Shown: in pieces, positions 1 through 5,296 of the stretch
How the letters are laid out: the number at the start of each line of letters is the position of its first letter
Position numbering within the stretch: the first letter of the stretch is position 1
Source: Sulfurimonas sp.
Lineage (GTDB): Bacteria > Campylobacterota > Campylobacteria > Campylobacterales > Sulfurimonadaceae
Assembly (NCBI GenBank): GCA_030646745.1
Contig: JAUSKV010000176.1
Coordinates: 1-5,296 of the forward strand
Length of the DNA stretch: 5,296 nucleotides
Reading direction: 5' to 3'
Program-made: the position numbers and the translations under genes
The notes under the pieces: generated by a model
Seen by the model: the letters and a program-made list of their open reading frames with translations, nothing else
Database searches by the model: none
What the model was told of the DNA's origin: nothing

Positions 1-1938
1 ATTGTACTGTTTAAAAAAATCAATATCTAACATGGCAAAGCAGATATTCTGATTCTCTCTTTTTGCACTGTTGACGAGCTTTGGAAACATCTCATTAAAA
101 TATCTTCTATTGTAGAGCGATGTCAACTCATCTGTAATAGAAAGCTCTGCAAGTTTTTTTTCTACTTTTTTTCTACGCTCTATCTCTGTACTTAATCTTC
201 TGTTTATAAAAACTACCGCAAATATAATCACGCTAAAGAGTACAATTACTATGCTGACCCATTTCAAAATAACTGCATAATCTGCACCCTTCTCATAGCG
301 TACCGACACCCATTTGTTAAAAATTTCTTGCTGCGTAGTGGAGGGTATAAGTTCTACCGCTTTGTCAAATATTTCTTTTAAAATCGGTTCATCATTTCTG
401 GTAGCAACGCTCAAATCCCATGTATCACTAAATTTACCGGCAATTTTCAGCTCTCCCAGATAATCCTTTTGTATGTTATAACCGGCTGCAACCAAGGTAT
501 CAACATAAGCAAACAGTGCACCGCTCCTCACTCTGTCTAATCCCTCTTTTATACTTTCTACATCCACAAGATTCATACGAGGATACCTCTTTCTAAGTAT
601 CTCGCCATAGGCATAGCCTTTAATTATACCTATCTTTTTATCTGCTATTTGCATTATGTCATCTATGTAAAGTTCATCAGGCTTTGTAACAAAAACAACA
701 GGAGTTTTGAAATATGCTTTTGTAAAGTCAAGATAGGTTTCTCTCTCTTTTGTAGGCATAGCCAAAGATAAAATATCACACTTTCTCTCTTTTAAATAGG
801 TTATAGACTCCGCCCAATTTTTAGTAGTTACCATTTTAATCGGAATACCGACAGATTTTTCAAAGAGTGCTACATAATCGGCACCGATACCTATATATTT
901 ACCGCCCTCATTTTTCTCAAACGGCATCCAATCGGAATCGATACAGATAGTGATAACTTTTTTATTTTTTAAATAGCTCTTCTCTTCTTGTGTGAAAATA
1001 TTTCTACTCTTAACCGGGTCAAAAATATACTCCGCTATAGGAACAGTGTTGTTTATGAGTCCATATTTTTCATAGATACCAAGAATAAATTCTACCCGAC
1101 CATTATCGATTGTACCCAGAGGAGTGCTCTTTTGCTGTATCAACTGTTCTAGAACATCGGCTTCATATCTTAAATGCTCTATTGACTTCTCTGTCGCATA
1201 TTTTTTTTTGATAAGCTCTATAATCTCCTCTTTATGGTCAAGTGCATATTTCCACCCTTTAAGGCTTGCTTCTTTAAATTTCTCTACTCTTTGAGGATTT
1301 TCGGTTACCTCTTTAACACTGGTAAAGAGCATGTCACCGTACAAATCAAAACCGTAATTTGCTGGATTTATAATATTTATATCCGTTCCCATCTCTTTAA
1401 AATAGAAAGGCTCGTTACTCAAATAGGAGACATACGCATCCGTTTTTTTATTTGCTAAATAGGTGTAGTTTGTCTCTTCCTTGACTCTTGATATATTGGG
1501 TTCAACATGTAAGCTTTTAAGCATCGCAAGAATTCCAAAGCCGTCAACATCTTTTTTATAAAAGGTTAAATCTTTGTTTTGGAGTTTATAGGGGCTGTCA
1601 ATTCCGCTGCTTTTAAGAGTTACGAGTACATTTGGAGAGTGCTGAAAAATAGCTGCGATAATCACAACCGGTTCTTGTTTTGCCTTATGCAAAAATAGAA
1701 CAGAGTCGGCAATCCCGTACTCCGCTTCACCGTCTATTATCTGTTTTATGTTATTTTTGTTTAAATCTCTTTCTCTAATCTCTACATCCAAACCGACATC
1801 TTTGTAGTACCCTTTTTCCAATGCCGTATAATAGCCTGCAAACTGAAACTGGTGCAGCCATTTCAACTGTAAAATGACCTTCTCATCTCCAAAGAGAGAA
1901 CTAAACAACAATAGCAAAACAGATAAAAATTTTCTCAA
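1..1938 (-). CDS. Dual periplasmic-binding-domain diguanylate cyclase, C-terminus cut by window edge
   Basis: Predicted inner-membrane receptor that would bind solutes in the periplasm and make cyclic di-GMP in the cytoplasm. Seen in the sequence: 646 codons from a TTG start; a signal peptide (RK followed by a Leu-rich core, possible cleavage near residue 17, SLFG/DE); an NMT1/THI5-like module at about 18-250 opening with LQLKWLHQFQFAGYYTALEKG, the hallmark of HMP/pyrimidine-type binding proteins; an SBP_bac_3 module at about 322-548 (ITICIDSDWMPFE, then GIGADYVALFE); one membrane helix at about 556-582; then the start of a GGDEF domain (ITDELTSLYNRRYFNEM, then LDIDFFKQYN at the last residue). 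The GGDEF signature itself lies outside the window, so cyclase activity is inferred. There is no in-frame ATG between the upstream stop at 1972-1974 and the TTG, and AGG at 1945-1947 sits six bases before it. The gene lies 43 bases after the radical SAM gene on the same strand. The ligands are unknown; a thiamine-precursor-like or amino-acid-like molecule is only a family-based guess. Confidence 0.9.
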   Translation of the reverse strand, partial: MRKFLSVLLLLFSSLFGDEKVILQLKWLHQFQFAGYYTALEKGYYKDVGLDVEIRERDLNKNNIKQIIDGEAEYGIADSVLFLHKAKQEPVVIIAAIFQHSPNVLVTLKSSGIDSPYKLQNKDLTFYKKDVDGFGILAMLKSLHVEPNISRVKEETNYTYLANKKTDAYVSYLSNEPFYFKEMGTDINIINPANYGFDLYGDMLFTSVKEVTENPQRVEKFKEASLKGWKYALDHKEEIIELIKKKYATEKSIEHLRYEADVLEQLIQQKSTPLGTIDNGRVEFILGIYEKYGLINNTVPIAEYIFDPVKSRNIFTQEEKSYLKNKKVITICIDSDWMPFEKNEGGKYIGIGADYVALFEKSVGIPIKMVTTKNWAESITYLKERKCDILSLAMPTKERETYLDFTKAYFKTPVVFVTKPDELYIDDIMQIADKKIGIIKGYAYGEILRKRYPRMNLVDVESIKEGLDRVRSGALFAYVDTLVAAGYNIQKDYLGELKIAGKFSDTWDLSVATRNDEPILKEIFDKAVELIPSTTQQEIFNKWVSVRYEKGADYAVILKWVSIVIVLFSVIIFAVVFINRRLSTEIERRKKVEKKLAELSITDELTSLYNRRYFNEMFPKLVNSAKRENQNICFAMLDIDFFKQYN

Positions 1939-1981
1939 AATAGACCTTTTTTTATATAGTGTAATATTGTTTTATTTTACT
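1939..1981 (-). other. Short intergenic gap in a probable two-gene operon
   Basis: The 43 bases between the stop of the radical SAM gene and the TTG of the cyclase gene are AT-rich and contain no GC-rich hairpin followed by T residues, so no intrinsic terminator is visible. This supports read-through from the radical SAM gene into the cyclase gene. A TATATA-like stretch at about 1953-1958 could act as a weak -10 element for a separate promoter, but no matching -35 element is seen. Confidence 0.45.
1945..1953 (-). promoter_or_regulatory. Ribosome binding site that decides the TTG start
   Basis: On the minus strand a run of A followed by AGG lies six bases before the TTG at 1938-1936. The frame has no ATG or GTG between the upstream stop (TAA, 1974-1972) and the signal peptide. 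The ATT just before the TTG would sit only three bases from the AGG and is a rarer start. The TTG is therefore the best start, and it may mean modest translation. Confidence 0.6.
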
Positions 1982-2854
1982 CTACAATGTATTAAATCGC
2001 TCTTTATAGCTGCATTTTTTACACAACTCCTCAACAGCTATTGCCTGTGCAAACCCTTCCACTATCGCCTTTGCCCTCGAAGAATCAAGGATATTTTTAA
2101 GCACTCTCTCATGCAGATTACCGAGATTCATCACGCCCTCGCCATCAAGACAACATGGAACAACAGTACCGTCTGCAAGTATTCCGATATGAGATTTTAG
2201 ACCGTAACATGGTGCGTCACTCTCATGTTCGCCCTTCAGTGAGGGCCACTCAAAATAGTTGTCAAAATTGAGAAGTATTTTTGAGGCAAGACGAAGGGAT
2301 TTTATTTTATCTTTGTAAATCTTTTCGGTATCTATTGTCAAATCAAAATAACTCTCCAACTTCCCAAACAGAAGCTTATTAAACTCAGCCTCGGAAATCT
2401 TTTCATCGAGGTTCCAAACCCGCAGGTTTATAAAGGGTTTCGGATAACACTGCAGTTTATCGCCGCATGCCTTGAAAACACCCTGCATGTACTCTTCAAA
2501 AGTGAGGTTGAGAGAGTTCTTATTGTAGCTGTTGAGTGAGATATTGAGCTGCCGTACACTTGCATGGAAGAGCACCTCCATAGGAGTTTTACTAAGATAA
2601 TACCCGCTTGTCGTAAGTTCCACCTCAAAGCCATACTTTCCTGCAAGCTCCAGATAATCAACCAAATTTGAGAGAGTCAAAGGGTCGCCCATCACATGCA
2701 AAGCAAGAGATTTTGTGTAGGGACGAAGCTCTTTTAAAACATGTTCAAAAAAGAAAAGCGACATAGTTTTGACAGGTTTCACTTTCGGCGGGCAAAAGGC
2801 ACATGCCAAACCGCAAATATTTGTTACTTCTACATGAACACGGTGAAATTTCAT
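1982..2854 (-). CDS. Radical SAM/SPASM domain protein, substrate unknown
   Basis: Cytoplasmic 290-residue iron-sulfur enzyme. The N-terminus carries the radical SAM cluster motif CxxxCxxC (C14, C18, C21), which would bind a 4Fe-4S cluster and cleave S-adenosylmethionine. MGDPL at 55-59 takes the place of the usual GGEP SAM-binding motif, and ISLNS at 105-109 fits a core strand of the barrel. The C-terminus is SPASM-like: C216, the pair C234-C235 after a GTVVP turn, and C278-x2-C281, enough for at least one auxiliary cluster. SPASM enzymes often modify peptides or mature other enzymes, but I see no small precursor peptide or partner nearby, so no reaction can be assigned. The start is ATG with an AAGAG-type ribosome binding site about five bases upstream. 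It is the first gene of a probable operon with the diguanylate cyclase. By eye its GC content is somewhat higher than its neighbours'. The fold assignment is firm; the function is open. Confidence 0.9.
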   Translation of the reverse strand: MKFHRVHVEVTNICGLACAFCPPKVKPVKTMSLFFFEHVLKELRPYTKSLALHVMGDPLTLSNLVDYLELAGKYGFEVELTTSGYYLSKTPMEVLFHASVRQLNISLNSYNKNSLNLTFEEYMQGVFKACGDKLQCYPKPFINLRVWNLDEKISEAEFNKLLFGKLESYFDLTIDTEKIYKDKIKSLRLASKILLNFDNYFEWPSLKGEHESDAPCYGLKSHIGILADGTVVPCCLDGEGVMNLGNLHERVLKNILDSSRAKAIVEGFAQAIAVEELCKKCSYKERFNTL

Positions 2855-2875
2855 TACAGCTCTTTTAAATTATTT

Positions 2876-2881
2876 TTTATA
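2876..2881 (-). promoter_or_regulatory. Possible -10 element for the radical SAM gene
   Basis: On the minus strand TATAAA, preceded by TTTAG and followed by more A/T, lies 22 bases before the ATG. Spacing and base composition fit a housekeeping sigma factor -10 box in Campylobacterota, where the -35 element is often poorly conserved; none is evident here. The position expected for it (about 2899-2904) is directly next to the inferred left end of the IS remnant. Confidence 0.35.
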
Positions 2882-2911
2882 CTAAAGTGAGAGATAAAAA
2901 TCATTTAACCC

Positions 2912-2947
2912 AAATTGCTAGTTAAAAGAAGGATTGTAAATTGCTAG
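2912..2947 (+). repeat. Direct repeat AAATTGCTAG, two copies at the IS left end
   Basis: The ten bases AAATTGCTAG occur exactly at 2912-2921 and again at 2938-2947, 26 bases apart start to start. The first copy is inside the proposed terminal repeat and the second lies between it and the transposase start. Paired copies at an IS end could be transposase binding sites, which is an inference from position only. Confidence 0.6.
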
Positions 2948-2949
2948 AA

Positions 2950-2985
2950 CCATAAGAAAAGCTCGTAGCAAAGGGATTCTTATGG
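2950..2985 (+). promoter_or_regulatory. Hairpin that would sequester the transposase start codon
   Basis: CCATAAGAA at 2950-2958 pairs perfectly with TTCTTATGG at 2977-2985, leaving an 18-base loop. The right arm contains the ATG at 2982-2984 and the loop contains the AAAGGG ribosome binding site at 2970-2975. In a transcript covering both arms the start codon would be base-paired. Similar hairpins protect other IS transposase genes from being translated on read-through messages; that this one works in that way is inferred. Confidence 0.5.
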
Positions 2986-3399
2986 AAGAGAAGATAATAA
3001 CAATATTTTGTTTAGTAGATGATATATTAAAAGCTATAAATATAAAAGATGACAAACGTGCGAAAATTTGTAATGCGGAAGTGCTAACAATGGAATCTAT
3101 GGCAGTAAAATATTTTCATGGCAACTACTATTTTGCTCATCAATTTTTTATGAATATGAAACTATCTTATCCGATAAATTACAATCGTTTTATCAGAAGA
3201 TTAAATAATTTACACTATGTAATAGATTATGCATTCCAACTTTTAGGAGAAGTATTTTATACCAATGCTTCTCTAGACATTGGTCATACGTAGAACTGCT
3301 AAGAGTGATATTTATTCTGTAGATTCATTTCCAGTAGAAGTGTGTAAAATAGAGCGTTCATCATTTTTGCAACAAACTTGCAACACTATGGTTGTATGA
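2982..3399 (+). pseudogene. IS982-family transposase remnant, frameshifted and truncated
   Basis: The first frame (2982-3293, 103 residues) begins MEEKIITIFCLVDDILKAI and continues with the helical N-terminal region of an IS982-type DDE transposase, including MAVKYFHGNYYFAHQFF and NRFIRRLNNLHYVI. It stops at TAG (3291-3293). The +1 frame, open from 3277, then reads RTAKSDIYSVDSFPVEVCK and IERSS before TGA at 3397-3399. DSFPVEVC corresponds to the region around the first catalytic Asp of the family, so both frames together are one broken gene with the frameshift at about 3280-3310. After IERSS the similarity stops, and the rest of the catalytic domain is absent. AAAGGG, six bases before the ATG, is a good ribosome binding site. 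A short protein could still be translated but would lack the active site. Confidence 0.75.
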
Positions 3400-3513
3400 T
3401 TTCTTTTCATAAACAACAAAATAAATCAAAGGCTGTATAATCTTATGTTACCTAAACAAATAATATTAGCTGCCCCAATAGATACAACCTTTAATAAAAT
3501 AAATAATTTCTGT

Positions 3514-3528
3514 TGGAAAATTTTTCCA
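3514..3528. repeat. Palindrome TGGAAAA-T-TTTTCCA
   Basis: Perfect 7-base arms around one central T. With no loop it is unlikely to be an RNA hairpin; it could be a protein-binding site or chance in AT-rich DNA. It lies about 300 bases before the chemoreceptor start. Confidence 0.35.
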
Positions 3529-3581
3529 TCTTTAAGCTTATTCTAATAATATCTATGATAGAGAGAGAGACGACAAATTGA

Positions 3582-3596
3582 TGATAATAGTTATCA
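3582..3596. repeat. Inverted repeat TGATAA-TAG-TTATCA
   Basis: Perfect 6-base arms with a 3-base spacer, about 230 bases before the chemoreceptor start. It has the size of a small dimeric-regulator site, but no second copy is seen nearby and chance is possible. Confidence 0.3.
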
Positions 3597-3771
3597 CAAC
3601 TTAGTTTATTCTAAATACTCCCTCTGTCTTTACCTCTACACTAAAAATTCTATCTCTAAATTCAAATCTTACTTATTCTCTTTAACCAAAAATATAAAAA
3701 ATAACCCTTCTCAAAAAATACTTCGATTTTTTATTACACATAAAATATTAAATGGAAAATTCATATAACGC

Positions 3772-3785
3772 ACTAGTTTTCTAGT
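3772..3785 (+). repeat. Short inverted repeat ACTAG-TTTT-CTAGT before the chemoreceptor gene
   Basis: Five-base arms with a four-base T loop, about 40 bases before the ATG. In the leader RNA it could form a weak stem-loop. It is too short and AT-rich to call a terminator or operator with confidence. Confidence 0.3.
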
Positions 3786-3809
3786 TTAAATCATCCCATA
3801 TCTTAAAAA

Positions 3810-3820
3810 GAAACAAGGAA
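3810..3820 (+). promoter_or_regulatory. Ribosome binding site of the chemoreceptor gene
   Basis: AAGGA within the purine-rich stretch at 3810-3820 is followed by a short A run to the ATG at 3825, a spacing of about five bases. It supports that ATG over the later in-frame ATG codons, which would remove the cytoplasmic leader and part of the first membrane helix. Confidence 0.65.
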
Positions 3821-3824
3821 AAAA

Positions 3825-5296
3825 ATGAATTTTTTAAACAATATGTCTATAAAGATGAGATTATTACTTATGGTAATTCCCCCTCTTTTAATAATCACAT
3901 TCCATTCTGTCTTAGCAATGAAGGCATTATTCACTGAAAAAGAGAACTTAGAAATAAGCAAAAATCGTATCCAAGAAGTTGAGTCTCTGGCAAAAACTAT
4001 ACATTTTATGCAACTCGAGAGAGGATTTAGCATAGGATTTACATCATCAAACGGAACAAAAAATGGTGATAAACTTCCGGATATTAGAGCAAAAGTTGAT
4101 AGCACTATCAATGAGGTTAAAGAGATTTATGCAAAAACAAAGGGAGATGTCTCTGTTTTAAATAATTTAAACGAGCTTAGTCAAAAAAGATCTGAAGTAG
4201 ATGCACTAAAGATAAGTGCTCCAAACACAACCTCTTACTATACTAAGACTATTGTCTCTTTTATAGATGCTGCTGCTATCATACCATCACTTATGAATGA
4301 CCAAAACGGAAGAAACACTATCCAAGCATATACTCATCTAGCTTCTGCAAAAGAATCTTTAGGTCAAATTAGAGCTTTATTAAATCAAGCTTTTAATCAA
4401 AATTCTATTAATCACACTAATTACTCATTAGTTATAGGTAGAGAACTTGTCTATGATGTAAATAGCCGTAAATTTGAAACTCTTGCTCCTAGAGAGTTAC
4501 AAGATTTTTACAAAAATAACTTTAAGGGTGAAGCTGTTGAAAAAACATTTCAGATGATTGAAGTAGCAAAAAGTAAAAGTGTTGACGGTAATTTCGGTAT
4601 TGATGCGACTGTTTGGTTTACCAATGTAACTGCATCCATAGATATTCTTAGAAATGTTGAACTTGAACTATACAAGCATGTTTATAAAGCAATGGATGAA
4701 AAGATAGATAACCTATCTGTAAAAATGGCTACATCCCTCGCATTGGTAATATTTTTTATTTTAGCAGGTATTGTTATATCTATATTTTTAACCAAAAATA
4801 TATTGAGTCCTATAAATTCTATTCAAATAGGTCTAACATCTTTCTTCTCCTTCCTAAACAGAGAAACAGACAAAGCTGAAATAATCAACCTTGATTCTAA
4901 AGATGAATTTGGTGAAATGGCTAAAGTTATTAATGAAAATATCGCTTCAATCGAAAAAGGACTTATTGCCGATGCAAACACTGTATCAAATGTAGTAGAA
5001 ACTGCCAATAAAGTAAAAGCAGGTTACTTAAATGTACAAATCAATGTTATACCTAACAACCCTCAGCTTATAGAACTTCGTAATGTATTGAATGAGATGT
5101 TGATCGGATTAAATACAAATATAGAAAAAAGTTTAAATGTACTAAAAGTATATGCAACAAATAATTTTACATTAAGAGCTGATAAAGCTTCACTGCAAGG
5201 AGAAATAGCAAGTTTAATTGACGGGGTAAATACTCTCGGTAATGCAGTAACTACAATGCTAACAACATCATTGACAAACGGCGTAGATCTCCAAAC
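3825..5296 (+). CDS. Methyl-accepting chemotaxis protein with NIT-like sensor and serial HAMP-like segments, C-terminus cut by window edge
   Basis: Inner-membrane chemoreceptor that would sense a periplasmic small molecule and control the CheA kinase. Seen in 490 codons: a short basic leader; membrane helix 1 at about 12-33; a helical periplasmic domain at 34-300 with LERGFSIGF near 64-72 and DATVWFTNVTASIDILRNVE at 260-279, both typical of NIT (nitrate/nitrite-sensing-type) domains; membrane helix 2 at about 303-325; a HAMP domain at about 325-380 with FFSFLNRET and DEFGEMAKVINENI (from 360). Two further HAMP-like stretches follow at about 390-432 (ANKVKAGYLNVQI, then LRNVLNEML) and 437-480 (ATNNFTLRAD, then LIDGVNTL). 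The methylation helices and the conserved signalling tip are beyond the right edge, so calling it a chemoreceptor rather than a sensor kinase rests on the Campylobacterota-type HAMP connector. Nitrate as ligand is a family guess only. The gene is monocistronic as far as visible. Confidence 0.85.
   Translation, partial: MNFLNNMSIKMRLLLMVIPPLLIITFHSVLAMKALFTEKENLEISKNRIQEVESLAKTIHFMQLERGFSIGFTSSNGTKNGDKLPDIRAKVDSTINEVKEIYAKTKGDVSVLNNLNELSQKRSEVDALKISAPNTTSYYTKTIVSFIDAAAIIPSLMNDQNGRNTIQAYTHLASAKESLGQIRALLNQAFNQNSINHTNYSLVIGRELVYDVNSRKFETLAPRELQDFYKNNFKGEAVEKTFQMIEVAKSKSVDGNFGIDATVWFTNVTASIDILRNVELELYKHVYKAMDEKIDNLSVKMATSLALVIFFILAGIVISIFLTKNILSPINSIQIGLTSFFSFLNRETDKAEIINLDSKDEFGEMAKVINENIASIEKGLIADANTVSNVVETANKVKAGYLNVQINVIPNNPQLIELRNVLNEMLIGLNTNIEKSLNVLKVYATNNFTLRADKASLQGEIASLIDGVNTLGNAVTTMLTTSLTNGVDLQ

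Larger units (their letters stand above)
2908..3400 (+). mobile_element. Degenerate IS982-family insertion sequence, left part only
   Basis: A truncated insertion sequence inferred from its transposase remnant. The left end is placed at about 2908, where the sequence begins ACCCAAATTGCTAG; IS982-type elements commonly begin with ACC. The right end was looked for as an inverted copy (CTAGCAATTTGGGT) through to 3824 and was not found, so the right half appears deleted. The right boundary given is only where recognisable transposase sequence stops. No target-site duplication can be defined. Intact elements of this family are about 1 kb with a transposase near 290 residues; less than half remains. 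It cannot move by its own transposase. Confidence 0.6.
3400..3824. other. AT-rich region between IS remnant and chemoreceptor, no recognisable gene
   Basis: About 425 bases with no reading frame I can support on either strand. The transposase frame stays open after its TGA from 3400 to about 3543, some 47 codons, but I do not recognise the translation and it has no start signal. The region contains a GA-rich run (3559-3570), three short palindromes (3514-3528, 3582-3596, 3772-3785) and A/T-rich stretches that may hold the chemoreceptor promoter. No GC-rich terminator stem is visible. It may contain worn IS or flanking sequence. Confidence 0.5.

Noticed and set aside
1234..1458. Plus-strand 74-codon open frame
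   Set aside because: It lies antisense within the well-supported binding-protein/cyclase gene and its translation has no recognisable features.
1874..2200. Plus-strand 108-codon open frame across the operon gap
   Set aside because: It overlaps the 5' end of the cyclase gene and the 3' end of the radical SAM gene in antisense, and its composition looks like a shadow frame.
2428..2661. Second minus-strand 77-codon frame inside the radical SAM gene
   Set aside because: Fully nested in another frame of a gene with clear motifs throughout; no ribosome binding site or family match.
3365..3393. Tandem TTGCAACA-like repeat considered as an attachment site or short repeat array
   Set aside because: Only two copies, no integrase gene and no tRNA nearby; it lies where the transposase similarity fades and is too short to interpret.
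3620..3690. Minus-strand stretch of about 22 codons reading like a plausible protein fragment (VRFEFRDRIFSVEVKTEG)
   Set aside because: Closed by stops on both sides, no start signal, and no family recognised; could be a gene remnant but cannot be supported.
3741..3769. TAAAAT and TATAAC as promoter elements of the chemoreceptor gene
   Set aside because: Many equally good AT-rich matches occur in the region and no -35, sigma-54 or sigma-28 signature could be paired with them.
3803..4111. Minus-strand 102-codon open frame
   Set aside because: Antisense to the chemoreceptor start, including its ribosome binding site and first membrane helix; no independent support.
4823..5008. Minus-strand 61-codon open frame
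   Set aside because: Antisense to the HAMP region of the chemoreceptor; no independent support.

Overview
The window looks like chromosomal DNA from a free-living Campylobacterota (epsilonproteobacterial) species, in the broad range of Sulfurimonas, Sulfurovum or Arcobacter. The evidence is the low GC content, a periplasmic-binding-protein/diguanylate cyclase hybrid, and a chemoreceptor with the NIT-like sensor and FFxFLNRET HAMP connector I associate with that phylum. The assignment rests on protein character only; there is no rRNA or other phylogenetic marker here.

Layout. Positions 1-1938 (minus) hold the N-terminal 646 codons of a membrane diguanylate cyclase with two tandem periplasmic solute-binding modules (NMT1/THI5-like, then SBP_bac_3), one transmembrane helix and the beginning of a GGDEF domain that runs off the left edge. 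Upstream of it on the same strand, 1982-2854 is a complete radical SAM/SPASM protein of unknown substrate. The 43-base gap between them has no terminator, so they are probably co-transcribed. From about 2908 to 3400 (plus) lies the decayed left part of an IS982-family insertion sequence. Its transposase reading frame is broken by a frameshift and then lost, and its start codon sits in a perfect 9-bp inverted repeat. Positions 3400-3824 are AT-rich, with no convincing gene and a few short palindromes. From 3825 to the right edge (plus) runs a methyl-accepting chemotaxis protein with an NIT-type periplasmic sensor, two membrane helices, a HAMP domain and two further HAMP-like segments; its signalling tip is outside the window.

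How the parts relate. Both edge genes are transmembrane receptors that turn periplasmic small-molecule binding into behaviour: one through cyclic di-GMP, the other through the chemotaxis kinase. The radical SAM gene is linked to the cyclase only by position and strand; no functional link is shown. The IS remnant separates the leftward pair from the rightward chemoreceptor. I see no CRISPR array, tRNA, rRNA, phage gene or defence gene, and no clearly new multi-gene system. The most unusual points are the double-sensor cyclase with its TTG start, the orphan radical SAM enzyme beside it, the hairpin over the transposase start and the serial HAMP-like architecture of the chemoreceptor.
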